From: Bog-473 sp963756025
GTDB lineage: Bacteria > Actinomycetota > Acidimicrobiia > Acidimicrobiales > RAAP-2
DNA length: 64,000 nucleotides
NCBI GenBank assembly: GCA_963756025.1
Contig: CAVWMF010000007.1
Coordinates: 682,001-746,000 of the forward strand
Reading direction: 5' to 3'
Positions within the stretch are counted from its first letter, which is position 1; each line of letters opens with the position of its first letter. This document shows, piece after piece, positions 49,674 to 58,283 of the stretch. The notes under the pieces were generated by a model that was given only the letters and a program-made list of their open reading frames with translations, was not told the DNA's origin and did not search any database. A program made the position numbers and the translations under genes.

Positions 49674-50767
49674 CCGTCGAGCACCTCCTTCAATGCACCG
49701 AGCAAGGCCAGCACATTCCGACGACGTGCCGTATGCCCCATGCAACCGATCCGCCACACCTTGCCCGCCAACTGCCCTGCTCCGGCCCCGATCTCGATAC
49801 CGTAGCGATGCAGGAGGACGCGGCGACAGTCCGCCTCCGTCATGGCGTCGGGCAGGCGGGCCGGAATTTCGACCGTCGTCAGCTGAGGCAATCGGTGATC
49901 GGCTTGGGCGAAGAGATGCAGCCCGAGCGCCTCGAGACCGTCCTGCAGCAGCTGCCCGCATGCAGCATGGCGGGCTCGGGCCGCGTCGAGGCCTTCGTCG
50001 AGGATCGCGCCCAGGCCGGCGTGGAGTGCCGCAACCATCGTCACCGGCGCGGTGTGGTGGTAGACCCTCCCGCCTTCGCTGTTCTGCACGTAGCGCGAAA
50101 GGAGGTTCAGGTCCAGGTACCAGCTCGAAGGGCGCTCGACCATGCGTTCCCTGGCCCGTTCCGAGACGGTCAGGGGCGAAAGGCCGGGTGGGACACCGAG
50201 GCACTTTTGCGTCCCGCTGTAGGCGATGTCGACGCCCCAGGCGTCGACCAGTACCTCGATGCCGCCCAATGACGTCACCATGTCGACCAGGAGGAGGGCG
50301 TCCCCCTTCTGCGCACCCAAGGCGGCGATGTCGTTGCGGACCCCGGTGGAGGTCTCCGCGTGCACCACGGCGATGAGGGAAGGGTCCGGATGGGCCGACA
50401 GGAGGTCGTCGGGCGCGATGGGGGTGCCCCACGGAGCATCCACCCGGACCACCTGCGCCCCCAACCGATCCGCCACTTCGCACATGCGCTCGCCGAAGAC
50501 GCCGTTGACACCCACCACAACGGGATCTCCGGCCCGGACGAAGTTGACGAAGGAGGTTTCCATGCCGGCCGAACCCGTCCCGCTCACCGGCAGGGTCAAC
50601 GGGTTGGCCGTGGCGAAGACCTGCCGGAGGCGTTCGTTCGTCGCGTCGAGAATGGCCAGGAATTCGGGGTCGAGGTGCCCCAGGACCGGGCCGGCCAGGG
50701 CCTGGGCGACCTCGGGATAGGGATTGGAAGGTCCCGGGCCCATCAGCAGGCGGTCGGAGATCGGCAC
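49670..50767 (-). CDS. Class V aminotransferase (alanine-glyoxylate/serine type)
   Basis: A 365-residue PLP enzyme of the alanine:glyoxylate or serine:glyoxylate aminotransferase family. It begins PISDRLLMGPGPSNPYPEVA, contains GTGSAGMET and the PLP-aspartate VDMVTSLGG near residue 177. The Schiff-base lysine is in YSGTQKCLGVPPGL near residue 195, and the arginine for the carboxylate is in WRIGCMGHTARR near the end. It may use serine, alanine or aspartate as amino donor with glyoxylate. Start: GTG at 50767, six bases after CACGAT. It is coupled to a GNAT gene. Confidence 0.9.
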   Translation of the reverse strand: MPISDRLLMGPGPSNPYPEVAQALAGPVLGHLDPEFLAILDATNERLRQVFATANPLTLPVSGTGSAGMETSFVNFVRAGDPVVVGVNGVFGERMCEVADRLGAQVVRVDAPWGTPIAPDDLLSAHPDPSLIAVVHAETSTGVRNDIAALGAQKGDALLLVDMVTSLGGIEVLVDAWGVDIAYSGTQKCLGVPPGLSPLTVSERARERMVERPSSWYLDLNLLSRYVQNSEGGRVYHHTAPVTMVAALHAGLGAILDEGLDAARARHAACGQLLQDGLEALGLHLFAQADHRLPQLTTVEIPARLPDAMTEADCRRVLLHRYGIEIGAGAGQLAGKVWRIGCMGHTARRRNVLALLGALKEVLDG

Positions 50768-50833
50768 CGGCGCATCGTGGCAGAACCTTGCTCGCCTGCG
50801 CCAACGCGCCCTGGGTCAAACCGCACCTTGCAC

Positions 50834-50839
50834 TAGATT
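50834..50839 (+). promoter_or_regulatory. -10 box (TAGATT) of a leaderless promoter for the GT2 gene
   Basis: TAGATT, then GCCTGC, then GTG at 50846. It heads the second glycosyltransferase operon. Confidence 0.6.
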
Positions 50840-50845
50840 GCCTGC

Positions 50846-52579
50846 GTGGACCGGGTTCTCTTCGCGCACCGGGTACTTCCCGAGCTTCCCCCTGATGTGC
50901 TGCACGATCCGGGCCCGTACGCCGAATGGGTGCAGCGCCGCGAGGAACGACGGCCCGCTCAGTTCGCCGCCCGTCCGGACGCCGCGCCGCTCCATCTGGT
51001 CATGGCCATCGCCGGGGAGCCACCGCCCGAGACCGTCCGGTCATTGCACGCATTACAGCAGCAGACGTTCACGAATTGGATGCTCACGGTGGTCATCGAG
51101 AATTCCTGGCAGACAGCCTTCACCGCCCTTCTCGGCGTGTCCGGCCTGCAACGGACACGCCAACGGGTACGGGTCGAGATCGTCCCTGACGCATCCACGC
51201 CGGCACACATGCTCCAGAGCGGACTCGTCGCCAACAGCGGATCCAACGTCTCCCTGCTCTTTCCGGGGGACGTCTGGGCCCCCGATACCGTGGCGCAACT
51301 CGCCAGCGCCCTCTCCTCCTCGTCGGTCGTCTATGCCGACGAGGACACGGTCACCCCGCAGGGCGAGCATGTCGACCCCCGCCTCAAACCGGCGTACTCC
51401 CCCGAGTTCCTCCTCTCCTCCTCCTACACGGGGAGGCCGCTGGCTCTTGGAAGCGGCATCGTGCCGCGCCTCGGTACGTTGACGGGGAGTTTCCCCGAGC
51501 TGGAGCACGATCTCGCCCTGCGGGCATGCGAGCTGGCCGAAGCGGTCGTCCATCTCCCCGAAGTCCTCTGTCATCGGCTCCTGCCCCATGTGGGCCCCGG
51601 TGGCGACACCGGGCATGATGTCGCTCACGTCACGGCCGCACTCGAGCGCAGGGGCGAGTCGGCCGTGGTCATTCCCGGGCCGGCCCGTGGCACCTACCGG
51701 GTTCGGCGACATTCCCCCGGCGCGCCGAGCACCACCATCATCATTCCCTTTCGCGACGAACCGCGATTCATGCGCGCCTGCATCGAGTCGATCGACGCCA
51801 CCCGGGGTATCGGCAAAGTGGACTTCGTGCTGGTCGACAACGGATCGGTGCAGCCAGAGACACGGACGCTGATCGAACGGCTGGCCCAGCGCGACGACAT
51901 CGTCGTGCTCCCCGACGCGCGGCCGTTCAACTGGTCGGAGCTCAACAACGCCGCCGCCAGATTGGCCACCGGGGACGTCTTCCTTTTTCTCAACAATGAC
52001 ATCGAGGCTATGGACGTGGGTTGGATCGACCTCCTGGCGGCGCAGGCCATGCGCCCCGAAGTCGGCGCCGTCGGCGCTCGCCTGCTCTACCCCGATCAGC
52101 GACTGCAGCACTGCGGTGTGGTCATCGGCATGGGAGGGGCCGCCGATCATGTCCTCGCCGGTCTCGACGAAGGTGAGCCGGGTTATCTCGGCATGGCCAT
52201 CTCGAGCCGGGAGGTTGCCTCTGTCACCGGGGCCTGCCTGGCCACCCGGCGCACCGTCTTCGAGGCCCTGGGAGGATTCGACGACGCGCTGGGGGTCGAC
52301 CTCAACGACATCGACTACTGCTTGCGGGCCCAGCGCAACGGTCTGCGGGTCCTGTACGAGGCGAACGCAGAGCTCATCCACCACGAGTCGCCAAGTCGCG
52401 GCTTCGCCGGCGGTACGCGGGACATCATCAAGTTCATCGAGCGCTGGAAGGCGTCGATCCTGTCGGGCGATCCGTACCTGAATCCACACCTCACACGGCA
52501 GGACCGCACGTGCGCACTCCGCGGTCCGAACGAAGAGCAATGGTGGTACCAATGGTACGCGGACTATACGAACAATTGA
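50846..52579 (+). CDS. Family 2 glycosyltransferase with N-terminal extension
   Basis: A 577-residue protein. Residues 1-285 are a degenerate GT-A-like module (VMAIAGEPPPETVRSLHALQQQTFTNWMLTVV, YADEDTVTPQ). The C-terminal half is an active-looking GT2 domain: TTIIIPFRDEPRFMRACIES, LVDNGSVQPETRTL, FLFLNNDIEAMD (metal site near residue 383), ACLATRRTVFEALGGFDDALGVDLNDIDYCLR. This layout matches rhamnosyl- or galactofuranosyl-type transferases of O-antigen or teichoic-like polymers. It is coupled to a small helical protein and a GT-B gene downstream and faces another two-domain GT2 gene. Confidence 0.9.
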   Translation: MDRVLFAHRVLPELPPDVLHDPGPYAEWVQRREERRPAQFAARPDAAPLHLVMAIAGEPPPETVRSLHALQQQTFTNWMLTVVIENSWQTAFTALLGVSGLQRTRQRVRVEIVPDASTPAHMLQSGLVANSGSNVSLLFPGDVWAPDTVAQLASALSSSSVVYADEDTVTPQGEHVDPRLKPAYSPEFLLSSSYTGRPLALGSGIVPRLGTLTGSFPELEHDLALRACELAEAVVHLPEVLCHRLLPHVGPGGDTGHDVAHVTAALERRGESAVVIPGPARGTYRVRRHSPGAPSTTIIIPFRDEPRFMRACIESIDATRGIGKVDFVLVDNGSVQPETRTLIERLAQRDDIVVLPDARPFNWSELNNAAARLATGDVFLFLNNDIEAMDVGWIDLLAAQAMRPEVGAVGARLLYPDQRLQHCGVVIGMGGAADHVLAGLDEGEPGYLGMAISSREVASVTGACLATRRTVFEALGGFDDALGVDLNDIDYCLRAQRNGLRVLYEANAELIHHESPSRGFAGGTRDIIKFIERWKASILSGDPYLNPHLTRQDRTCALRGPNEEQWWYQWYADYTNN

Positions 52580-53031
52580 GCGACGACCTCTCCGCTCGCG
52601 CGCCGGACGACGACGTGACGCCACGTATGTTCCAGCGGTCGGCCGATCTCGGCGACCGCATGCAGCCACTTCGCCACAGCGCGGAGTTCTCACGGCTGCA
52701 CAGCGAATGGCTGATCCGGATCGTACCGCCCAAAAAACCGTCGATCGGGCAGCGGGGAATACGCGTCGTGCGGCGTATCTTGAACCGGTGGCAGAGCGTC
52801 GATCGGGAGATCATCGCCGATGTCATCCGAGCCATCGACGCTCTGGCGTTGCGCTGTGACGAACTGTCCGATCGCTTGGAGCATCAACGCATCGTCCTCG
52901 ACGACGCCGTCACGATTCTCGGGGAAGAGGTGACACGCGTCCGGGCTGACCTCGGACAGCTCGCCGGCACCGATCTGAGACGTGCCCTCCCGCCCCTGGA
53001 CCCGTCCCGGTCGCATCAGGGAGTGACGTGA
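52576..53031 (+). CDS. Small helical protein in the glycosyltransferase operon
   Basis: About 151 residues, mainly alpha-helical, without membrane or signal segments. It has a basic middle (RIVPPKKPSIGQRGIRVVRRI) and a coiled-coil-like C-terminal half (IADVIRAIDALALRCDELSDRLEHQRIVLDDAVTILGEEVTRVRADLGQL). It is coupled on both sides: the TTG at 52576 overlaps the GT2 stop (TTGA), and its own stop overlaps the next GTG. ATG codons at 52540 and 52552 are alternatives. Similar helical proteins in glycosyltransferase clusters are thought to organise complexes. I know no name. Confidence 0.65.
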   Translation: MSDDLSARAPDDDVTPRMFQRSADLGDRMQPLRHSAEFSRLHSEWLIRIVPPKKPSIGQRGIRVVRRILNRWQSVDREIIADVIRAIDALALRCDELSDRLEHQRIVLDDAVTILGEEVTRVRADLGQLAGTDLRRALPPLDPSRSHQGVT

Positions 53032-54020
53032 CCGCCGGCAACATGACGCTCTTCCTCAGTCGGGCCTGGAAGGATGCCGGCTCGGAATTGTCGTTCGTGA
53101 CGCGCGCAGTGGCCGGAGCGGCATCTCGGATGAGCCCAGTGACCGTCGTCGTCCCTTCCCCTGCGGGACCGTCCGAGGCCGACGGAGCTTTCGACCTGTT
53201 CGGCGCCGGCGCCGGTCGCAGCGGATCGTGGCCCGCTCCGCACGAAGCGACATGGCCGATGGACCTCCCGTCGGCGACCACCATCATCGTCGACGAGCCC
53301 GATCAGGCTGCGCTCGCCCTCCTCGGGCTGTACGCCCCGGAATGCGCCGTCCGTGCGATCTCGCCATCGGCCGGCGATCAAGGGCCGATCTCCTCGTTGA
53401 AATTTGCTGATGCTGCGGCGAACGGAGGTCCCGACTTCATCGGCCTCCACGTGCCGGTCAATCCGCTGGCGGCGACGCACCGGCACAGTGGTCTCGGAAT
53501 GACGGGTTACATCCTCGTCCTCTCGGACCGGGTCGGCGCGCCCGACGTCAACCCTCCAACGGCCATGGTGGCCTGGCTGACGGCTCGGTTTCCCACCTTG
53601 GACGTCGTGGTCATCGAAGATGCCACGGCCGCCGTCTGGCGGGGACGCGTCCTACGCGGCGTGATCTCGGTGTTCACCCGCACCGACCTGTGGCGATTAT
53701 TGGCCCATGCCCGCGTGACCGTCGATCTGGCGCCGGGCCGCATCATCGCCCGTGAGTGCATCGAGTCGCTCCGGTTCGGGACGCCCATCGTCGTTCCCGA
53801 GCAGAGCGCCGCCCAACCGCACGCAGACGCCGGAGGAGGTTTCACGTTCGCCGATGTGCCCGAGCTTTTGGCGTGCGTCGCACGCCTCTGCGACGACACG
53901 ACACGCGCCGCCATGTCCACCAAGGGACAGGTCTACGCCAACGCGCACTACGGCGACCAGGATCACTTCGTCGACAGCGTGGCGTACGCCCTCGGAGCGC
54001 CGATCACGAGCGCCCGTTGA
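53028..54020 (+). CDS. GT-B glycosyltransferase-like protein
   Basis: A 330-residue protein with two Rossmann-like halves. The first runs to about residue 165 (TLFLSRAWKDAGSELSFVTR, TTIIVDEPDQAALALLG). The second resembles a GT4 donor domain: VVVIEDATAAVWR, ISVFTRTDLWRLLAHARVTVDLAPGRIIARECIESLRFGTPIVVPE. That last motif corresponds to the EX7E region. The N-terminal part is degenerate. It is coupled to the helical protein and belongs to the GT2 operon. A rare TTA codon lies at 53697. A truncated or divergent glycosyltransferase is the best call. Confidence 0.7.
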   Translation: MTAGNMTLFLSRAWKDAGSELSFVTRAVAGAASRMSPVTVVVPSPAGPSEADGAFDLFGAGAGRSGSWPAPHEATWPMDLPSATTIIVDEPDQAALALLGLYAPECAVRAISPSAGDQGPISSLKFADAAANGGPDFIGLHVPVNPLAATHRHSGLGMTGYILVLSDRVGAPDVNPPTAMVAWLTARFPTLDVVVIEDATAAVWRGRVLRGVISVFTRTDLWRLLAHARVTVDLAPGRIIARECIESLRFGTPIVVPEQSAAQPHADAGGGFTFADVPELLACVARLCDDTTRAAMSTKGQVYANAHYGDQDHFVDSVAYALGAPITSAR

Positions 54021-54139
54021 CGTCGGAGGCGGATCGCCTCCCCCGGACGCCCGTCACGTCGAAACCCCTTCATGGCCGCCAGCACGAGCGGCGGAGCACC
54101 TGAAGGCTCGATCACGCTCATGAAGCAGCCACGCCCTTC

Positions 54140-56218
54140 TCAGCCGAGCGGGATCCTGGGCGGCCAGGCCAAGGCGAGCGCCTCGTGCGCCAATGAGAGG
54201 TTCGGGCTGTAGGCGGGATCGTTCTCGATCCAGGCGCCCCAGCGTCGGTGCAGGTAACGGATGTCACGGTCGAAGCGCACGGCATCCGCACCGACGAGCG
54301 GCCCACCTTCGTCGTCAGCGACGTGGCGGATCATTTCGGCATGCGGGCTCCAACCGGTCCGCCAACCGGCCTCGCGCAGGCGCAGGCAGAGATCGACGTC
54401 GCCGAAAACGCCCGTGAAGTGATCCTCCGAGAATCCTCCGACCTGGTCGAACGCTTCGCGCCTGACGGCGAGACAGCCCCAACTGACGGCGGACGGGCTG
54501 TGCGCCAGGCGCAAGTGCCCCGAATACCCGTGGCTCAGGCGGTGCGAGCCCGAGCGGTGAGGATTGCCGACCGTTCCCGCCACGCCGAGGACAAATCCCG
54601 CATGTTGCAACCGGAGGTCGGGGTAGAGGAGCTTGATCCCGACGCAGCCGACCTCCGGGTACCCGAGGGTGCCGACGATCTCGTGCAACCACGAATCACC
54701 GAGCACCTCGATGTCGTCGGCCAGGAAGCACAGAACGTCCCCCGTGGCCGCCTTGGCCGCAAAATTCCTCTGCGCCGAGTCGCTGAGGTCTTGCCCGTTC
54801 TCGACGACCGTCAACCACTCCATGCGCTCGTAGAGCACCTGCCGCATGGGCGGCCGGAACGCGCCGTCGTCGAGGACGATGATCTCGATGTCGGGGTAGG
54901 GGGTCAGGATGCGGATGCTCTCTATACACCCCCGCAGTCGCTCGGCGGTGCGGGGCAGCACGACGACGCTGACCTTGGGGGGAACTTTCGGAGGCGACCA
55001 CCGGACCCGGTTGTAGTTGGTACCCCACACCGTCGTGATCTCCGCCTCGACCCCGATGCGTTCGAGGTGCTCCTGTACGACGAGACGCGAGGTTTCGACC
55101 ACATAGGGTTTGGCCGAAACGGACCACGCAGTCGATTCGCCGTGCGCCCTCCAGTGGTACAGGACGTGAGGGAGATGGACGACCTGTTCGGGTCGAGTGC
55201 GCTCGAGCACCCTGAGCACGAGGTCCCAGTCCTGGCTCCCTTCGTAGCCGACCCGGAAGCGCCCGACCAGTTCCACCAGATCCCTGCGCAGCATGCACAG
55301 ATGTGAGAAGTAGTTCTGGCCCAGGATCAGCAGTGGGTCGAAGTCGGGCTTGAAGTACGGCTCTCGCCTCGTCCCCTCCGCATCGATGTGATCTTCGTCG
55401 CTGTAGAGGATTGCCGCCTCGGGATTTTGATCGAGGGCCAGGACCGCCAGCGCCAGCGCGTGCCCGGCCAGCAGGTCGTCGTGGTCCATGAGGCAGAGCC
55501 ACGTGCCGCGGGCCAGCGCAACCGCGGAGTTCGAGCACTCCGAAATGTGCCCGTTGGTCGCTCTGCTCTGCACCCGGATCCGGTCATCGCGCCCGGCGTA
55601 CTCCTCGAGCACCTTCGCCACATGGGGCAGCGTCGAGCAATCATCGGCGATACAGAGCTCCCAGTTCGTGTAGAGCTGGGCCCGGACAGAATCGATGGCC
55701 TGGCGCAGGAAGTCCTCCGGTGGGTTGTAGACGGGAAGGACGACGGAGATCAGGGGCGGTGCGTCGACCTGCGCCAGCCGGGTCAGCAACGCGCGCCGGC
55801 GGTCTTCGTCGATCGTGTCGTGGACCTCGATCCATCGCGCGTAGTGCGCGTCGTCCCAGACGAGGTCCTCGGCAGGTTCGGGCGATGACACCGGGGCAGC
55901 CGGGCGCCTTGGTGCGGGCGGCCCCTGTCCCGCCCACAGTCGCCGCAGGGCTTGTTTTCCGGCGCGCGCGCTGCCCCGCCATCCCGCAGCGCGACGTGCC
56001 GCAGCGAGCTCCTGTTCCGTCCTCGCCAAATCCTCTCGTGCCTGCGTCCAGGCTTCCGACGCCGCGGTGAGATCGTTGACCAGGATCTCCTGATGACCGA
56101 ACGCGTCGAGCAACGACTCGATCGTCGCCTCGGCCAGCCGGAGCCGCCGCAGGGTCTCGTCATCGTCGAGCGGAGTGTCGGGGCCGGCACCCGAACCGGT
56201 CGGATCATTCATTGGCAT
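54140..56218 (-). CDS. Two-domain family 2 glycosyltransferase
   Basis: A 692-residue protein. An N-terminal helical segment with coiled-coil features (ETLRRLRLAEATIESLLDAF, residues 20-90) precedes two GT-A modules. Module 1 (residues about 165-390): ISVVLPVYNPPEDFLRQAIDSV, CIADDCSTLPHV, WLCLMDHDDLLAGHA, ILYSDEDHIDAEG. Module 2 (about 420-690): KVSVVVLPRTAERLRGC, VLCFLADDIEVLGDSWLHEI, LAVRREAFDQVGGFSEDHFTGVFGDVDLCLRL. Bifunctional enzymes of this shape build repeating polysaccharides. The start is ATG at 56218 or the ATG two codons later. It ends 120 bases from the GT-B gene, convergently. Confidence 0.9.
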   Translation of the reverse strand: MPMNDPTGSGAGPDTPLDDDETLRRLRLAEATIESLLDAFGHQEILVNDLTAASEAWTQAREDLARTEQELAAARRAAGWRGSARAGKQALRRLWAGQGPPAPRRPAAPVSSPEPAEDLVWDDAHYARWIEVHDTIDEDRRRALLTRLAQVDAPPLISVVLPVYNPPEDFLRQAIDSVRAQLYTNWELCIADDCSTLPHVAKVLEEYAGRDDRIRVQSRATNGHISECSNSAVALARGTWLCLMDHDDLLAGHALALAVLALDQNPEAAILYSDEDHIDAEGTRREPYFKPDFDPLLILGQNYFSHLCMLRRDLVELVGRFRVGYEGSQDWDLVLRVLERTRPEQVVHLPHVLYHWRAHGESTAWSVSAKPYVVETSRLVVQEHLERIGVEAEITTVWGTNYNRVRWSPPKVPPKVSVVVLPRTAERLRGCIESIRILTPYPDIEIIVLDDGAFRPPMRQVLYERMEWLTVVENGQDLSDSAQRNFAAKAATGDVLCFLADDIEVLGDSWLHEIVGTLGYPEVGCVGIKLLYPDLRLQHAGFVLGVAGTVGNPHRSGSHRLSHGYSGHLRLAHSPSAVSWGCLAVRREAFDQVGGFSEDHFTGVFGDVDLCLRLREAGWRTGWSPHAEMIRHVADDEGGPLVGADAVRFDRDIRYLHRRWGAWIENDPAYSPNLSLAHEALALAWPPRIPLG

Positions 56219-56263
56219 CGCACGTACATTGTGCGCGCAGGGACGTCACGGACGTTCTCCCGA

Positions 56264-56291
56264 TGCAGCGTGCAGCGTGCAGCGTGCAGCA
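56264..56291. repeat. 7-bp microsatellite TGCAGCG, four units
   Basis: Three perfect and one near-perfect TGCAGCG units lie between the ppx stop and the two-domain GT2 start. They could vary by slippage and change the leader of the GT2 gene. Confidence 0.8.
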
Positions 56292-56296
56292 CACCC

Positions 56297-57238
56297 TTAG
56301 AGCATGCTGAGGACGATCCCGTCCAGGATGTCCTTCTCCGAGGAGATGACCCGGTCACAGCCATAACGGGCGGCCACCTCGGCGAGAACCAGGGCTCCCC
56401 CGAGGAGCACGTCCTCGCGGCCCGGGACCATGCCCACGAGCGCGCTCCGCTCACGATTCGACAGTGCGGAGAGTTCGCGGCAGATCTCCTCGACCTCCAA
56501 GAGGGTGATCGTGACATGGTGCAGTTTTTCGGCGTCGTACTCGGCGATTCCCAACTTGAGCGAGGCCAGCGTCGACACCGTGCCGGCCAGGCCGATCATG
56601 CGCCGGTCCGGCGCGAGGTCCGTCAGAGCCGGCAGTTTGTCTTCGCCGCCGCGGAGCGCATCGGTGATCGCCGATCGCGTCGCCGCCACCTCCCCGTCCG
56701 CGGGGGGATCGCCCCCGAGGAAGCGCTCGGTCAATCGCACGCAGCCCAGTTGGAGGGACACCGAGGAGACCGAGCCCGCCCTCCCCAGGGTGATCTCGGT
56801 GGAGCCGCCGCCGATATCCACCACGAGGGTGTCACCCCCGAAAGGATCCAGGTCGGCGCTGGCGCCGCGGTAAGCCAGAACGCCTTCCTCCGTGCCGCTG
56901 AGGACTTCGGGCTCGGCACCCACGGCCGCCTTCGCCGCCTCGGTGAACACCGTGCCGTTCTGTGCGTCCCGGACGGCCGACGTCGCCACCAAGCGAAGAC
57001 GGCCCACGTTGTAACGGTCCATCGACTGGCGGTACTCCCGCAGCACAGCCACCGTCCGGGCGATGGCGTCGGGGGCGAGCACGTTCTCGCGGTCCACGCC
57101 CTGCCCCAGCCGGGTGATGCGCATGAGGCGCTCGAGCTCGCGTCCGTTCGCATCGGCCACCAACAGGCGGGTCGAATTGGTCCCGCAGTCGATCGCCGCC
57201 ACCGCCGACCCGGCCGGCCCGGCGGTGGACGCCGTCAT
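56297..57238 (-). CDS. ppx: Ppx/GppA-family exopolyphosphatase
   Basis: A 313-residue actin-like ATPase-fold phosphatase hydrolysing polyphosphate or pppGpp. Motifs: AIDCGTNSTRLLVAD near residue 15, ATSAVRDAQNG, GVLAYRGA, VVDIGGGSTEITLG near residue 140, IGLAGTVSTLASL near residue 219 and SEKDILDGIV at the end. The length (without C-terminal HD domain) fits the short mycobacterial Ppx2/Rv1026 type. The ATG overlaps the DUF501 stop (ATGA). It ends the mfd-mazG-eno-ftsB-DUF501-ppx operon, a very conserved actinobacterial arrangement. Confidence 0.93.
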   Translation of the reverse strand: MTASTAGPAGSAVAAIDCGTNSTRLLVADANGRELERLMRITRLGQGVDRENVLAPDAIARTVAVLREYRQSMDRYNVGRLRLVATSAVRDAQNGTVFTEAAKAAVGAEPEVLSGTEEGVLAYRGASADLDPFGGDTLVVDIGGGSTEITLGRAGSVSSVSLQLGCVRLTERFLGGDPPADGEVAATRSAITDALRGGEDKLPALTDLAPDRRMIGLAGTVSTLASLKLGIAEYDAEKLHHVTITLLEVEEICRELSALSNRERSALVGMVPGREDVLLGGALVLAEVAARYGCDRVISSEKDILDGIVLSML

Positions 57239-57729
57239 GACGCGACCAGGTCCCCGACGGGGATCTCCACCTGTTCGCTCACCCAGCGGCCCACCGGGTC
57301 GTCACCCCCGGCCAGCCACCAGGCCACATGGGCATGCAGGCACTTGACACCGTTGCGGGTCCCCCCCACTCCACCCTGCGGCCGCGGCCCTTGCCAATCC
57401 GTCGGGATCAGTGCATCGCGTTCTTGGGCGTAGCGCGCGTGGGCCTGCCGCAGCAGCTCGGGATCAACCTCGTTCTCGGCCTGCCTGACCCCGCCGTGCG
57501 ACTCCAAACGGCTCACCAGCGTCCGTATGTCGGGATCAACCAACCAGTAGCGGGTGGGCATGGGCTCCCCGTCGCGCAGGTGCGGCGCGTTGGCGATGAC
57601 CACGGGCTGTCCCCCCCTGCGGCGTACCGCCACGAGGAACTCCCCGTTGGGCACCCGGCCCAGCAGAGCCGTGACCGCCGCCAGATCAGCAGCGAAAGAA
57701 ACGGCGAGCGCTTCGCTGTTCGAGGTCAA
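57235..57729 (-). CDS. DUF501-domain protein
   Basis: A 164-residue cytosolic protein: VTALLGRVPNGEFLVAVRRRGGQPVVIANAPHLRDGEPMPTRYWLVDP, later GGVGGTRNGVKCLHAHVAWWLAGGDDPVGRWVSE. The latter contains the conserved CLHAH site that could bind a metal. DUF501 is an actinobacterial/Thermotoga family of unknown biochemical role kept next to ftsB and ppx. The TTG at 57729 overlaps the ftsB stop (TTGA), so the three genes are coupled. Nothing else in the sequence hints at activity. Confidence 0.9.
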   Translation of the reverse strand: MTSNSEALAVSFAADLAAVTALLGRVPNGEFLVAVRRRGGQPVVIANAPHLRDGEPMPTRYWLVDPDIRTLVSRLESHGGVRQAENEVDPELLRQAHARYAQERDALIPTDWQGPRPQGGVGGTRNGVKCLHAHVAWWLAGGDDPVGRWVSEQVEIPVGDLVAS

Positions 57730-58283
57730 CGCCAGAATTCGAGGGAGGAGACGATGCGGCCCAGCATGGTGCTCGGCGCGGTGGCGTGCTGTGTCTTCGC
57801 GCTCCTGGCGGACGATGTCACCGGGGACGTCGTGGTCGTCTGGGTCGTCGCGGTCTCGGACCCCGGCGGAAGTTCCGATGAAGAGGACGGCGCAACCGGC
57901 GCGGTCAAAGCCGGATCGCCGGCGTAGGGAGCGTCGGCCTTGGCAGAACCGGTGGGAGGCAGCACTTCGAAGGCCTGTTGGCCCGGGCTGACCAGCTGGT
58001 CCTGTTCACGCGCGACACGCGCTATCTCCGCCGAACTGCTCAGGTTCTTGCGCTCCTGGGCCAACGCGTTGTCCTGGGCATGGAGCTGGTTCAGCTGGGC
58101 GTTGGCACTGGCCAGGCTCGCATGCTGGTGGTAGAGGGCGTTGGCGGGGAACCAGGCCCCGAGGATGATGGCCGACAACACCGCCCCACCGATCAGGAGG
58201 AACCGGGAGCGCCGCGCTTCGCGGGAGCGCCGATGCTTGGCGCGCGCGTGCGTGGCGGCGGTGGGCCCCTTACGCAGAGACAC
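57726..58283 (-). CDS. ftsB: Septum formation initiator FtsB/DivIC-like protein
   Basis: About 185 residues. A basic cytosolic tail (RAKHRRSREARRSR) precedes one membrane helix (FLLIGGAVLSAIILGAWF, about residues 30-47). A leucine-type coiled coil follows (HASLASANAQLNQLHAQDNALAQERKNL), then RVAREQDQLVSPGQQAFEVLPP, typical for DivIC/FtsB, and a disordered Thr/Ser-rich tail. It should link FtsQ and FtsL in the divisome. The GTG at 58283 is chosen, overlapping eno by 14 bases. Frame extends further into eno but without coding sense. Confidence 0.88.
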   Translation of the reverse strand: MSLRKGPTAATHARAKHRRSREARRSRFLLIGGAVLSAIILGAWFPANALYHQHASLASANAQLNQLHAQDNALAQERKNLSSSAEIARVAREQDQLVSPGQQAFEVLPPTGSAKADAPYAGDPALTAPVAPSSSSELPPGSETATTQTTTTSPVTSSARSAKTQHATAPSTMLGRIVSSLEFWR

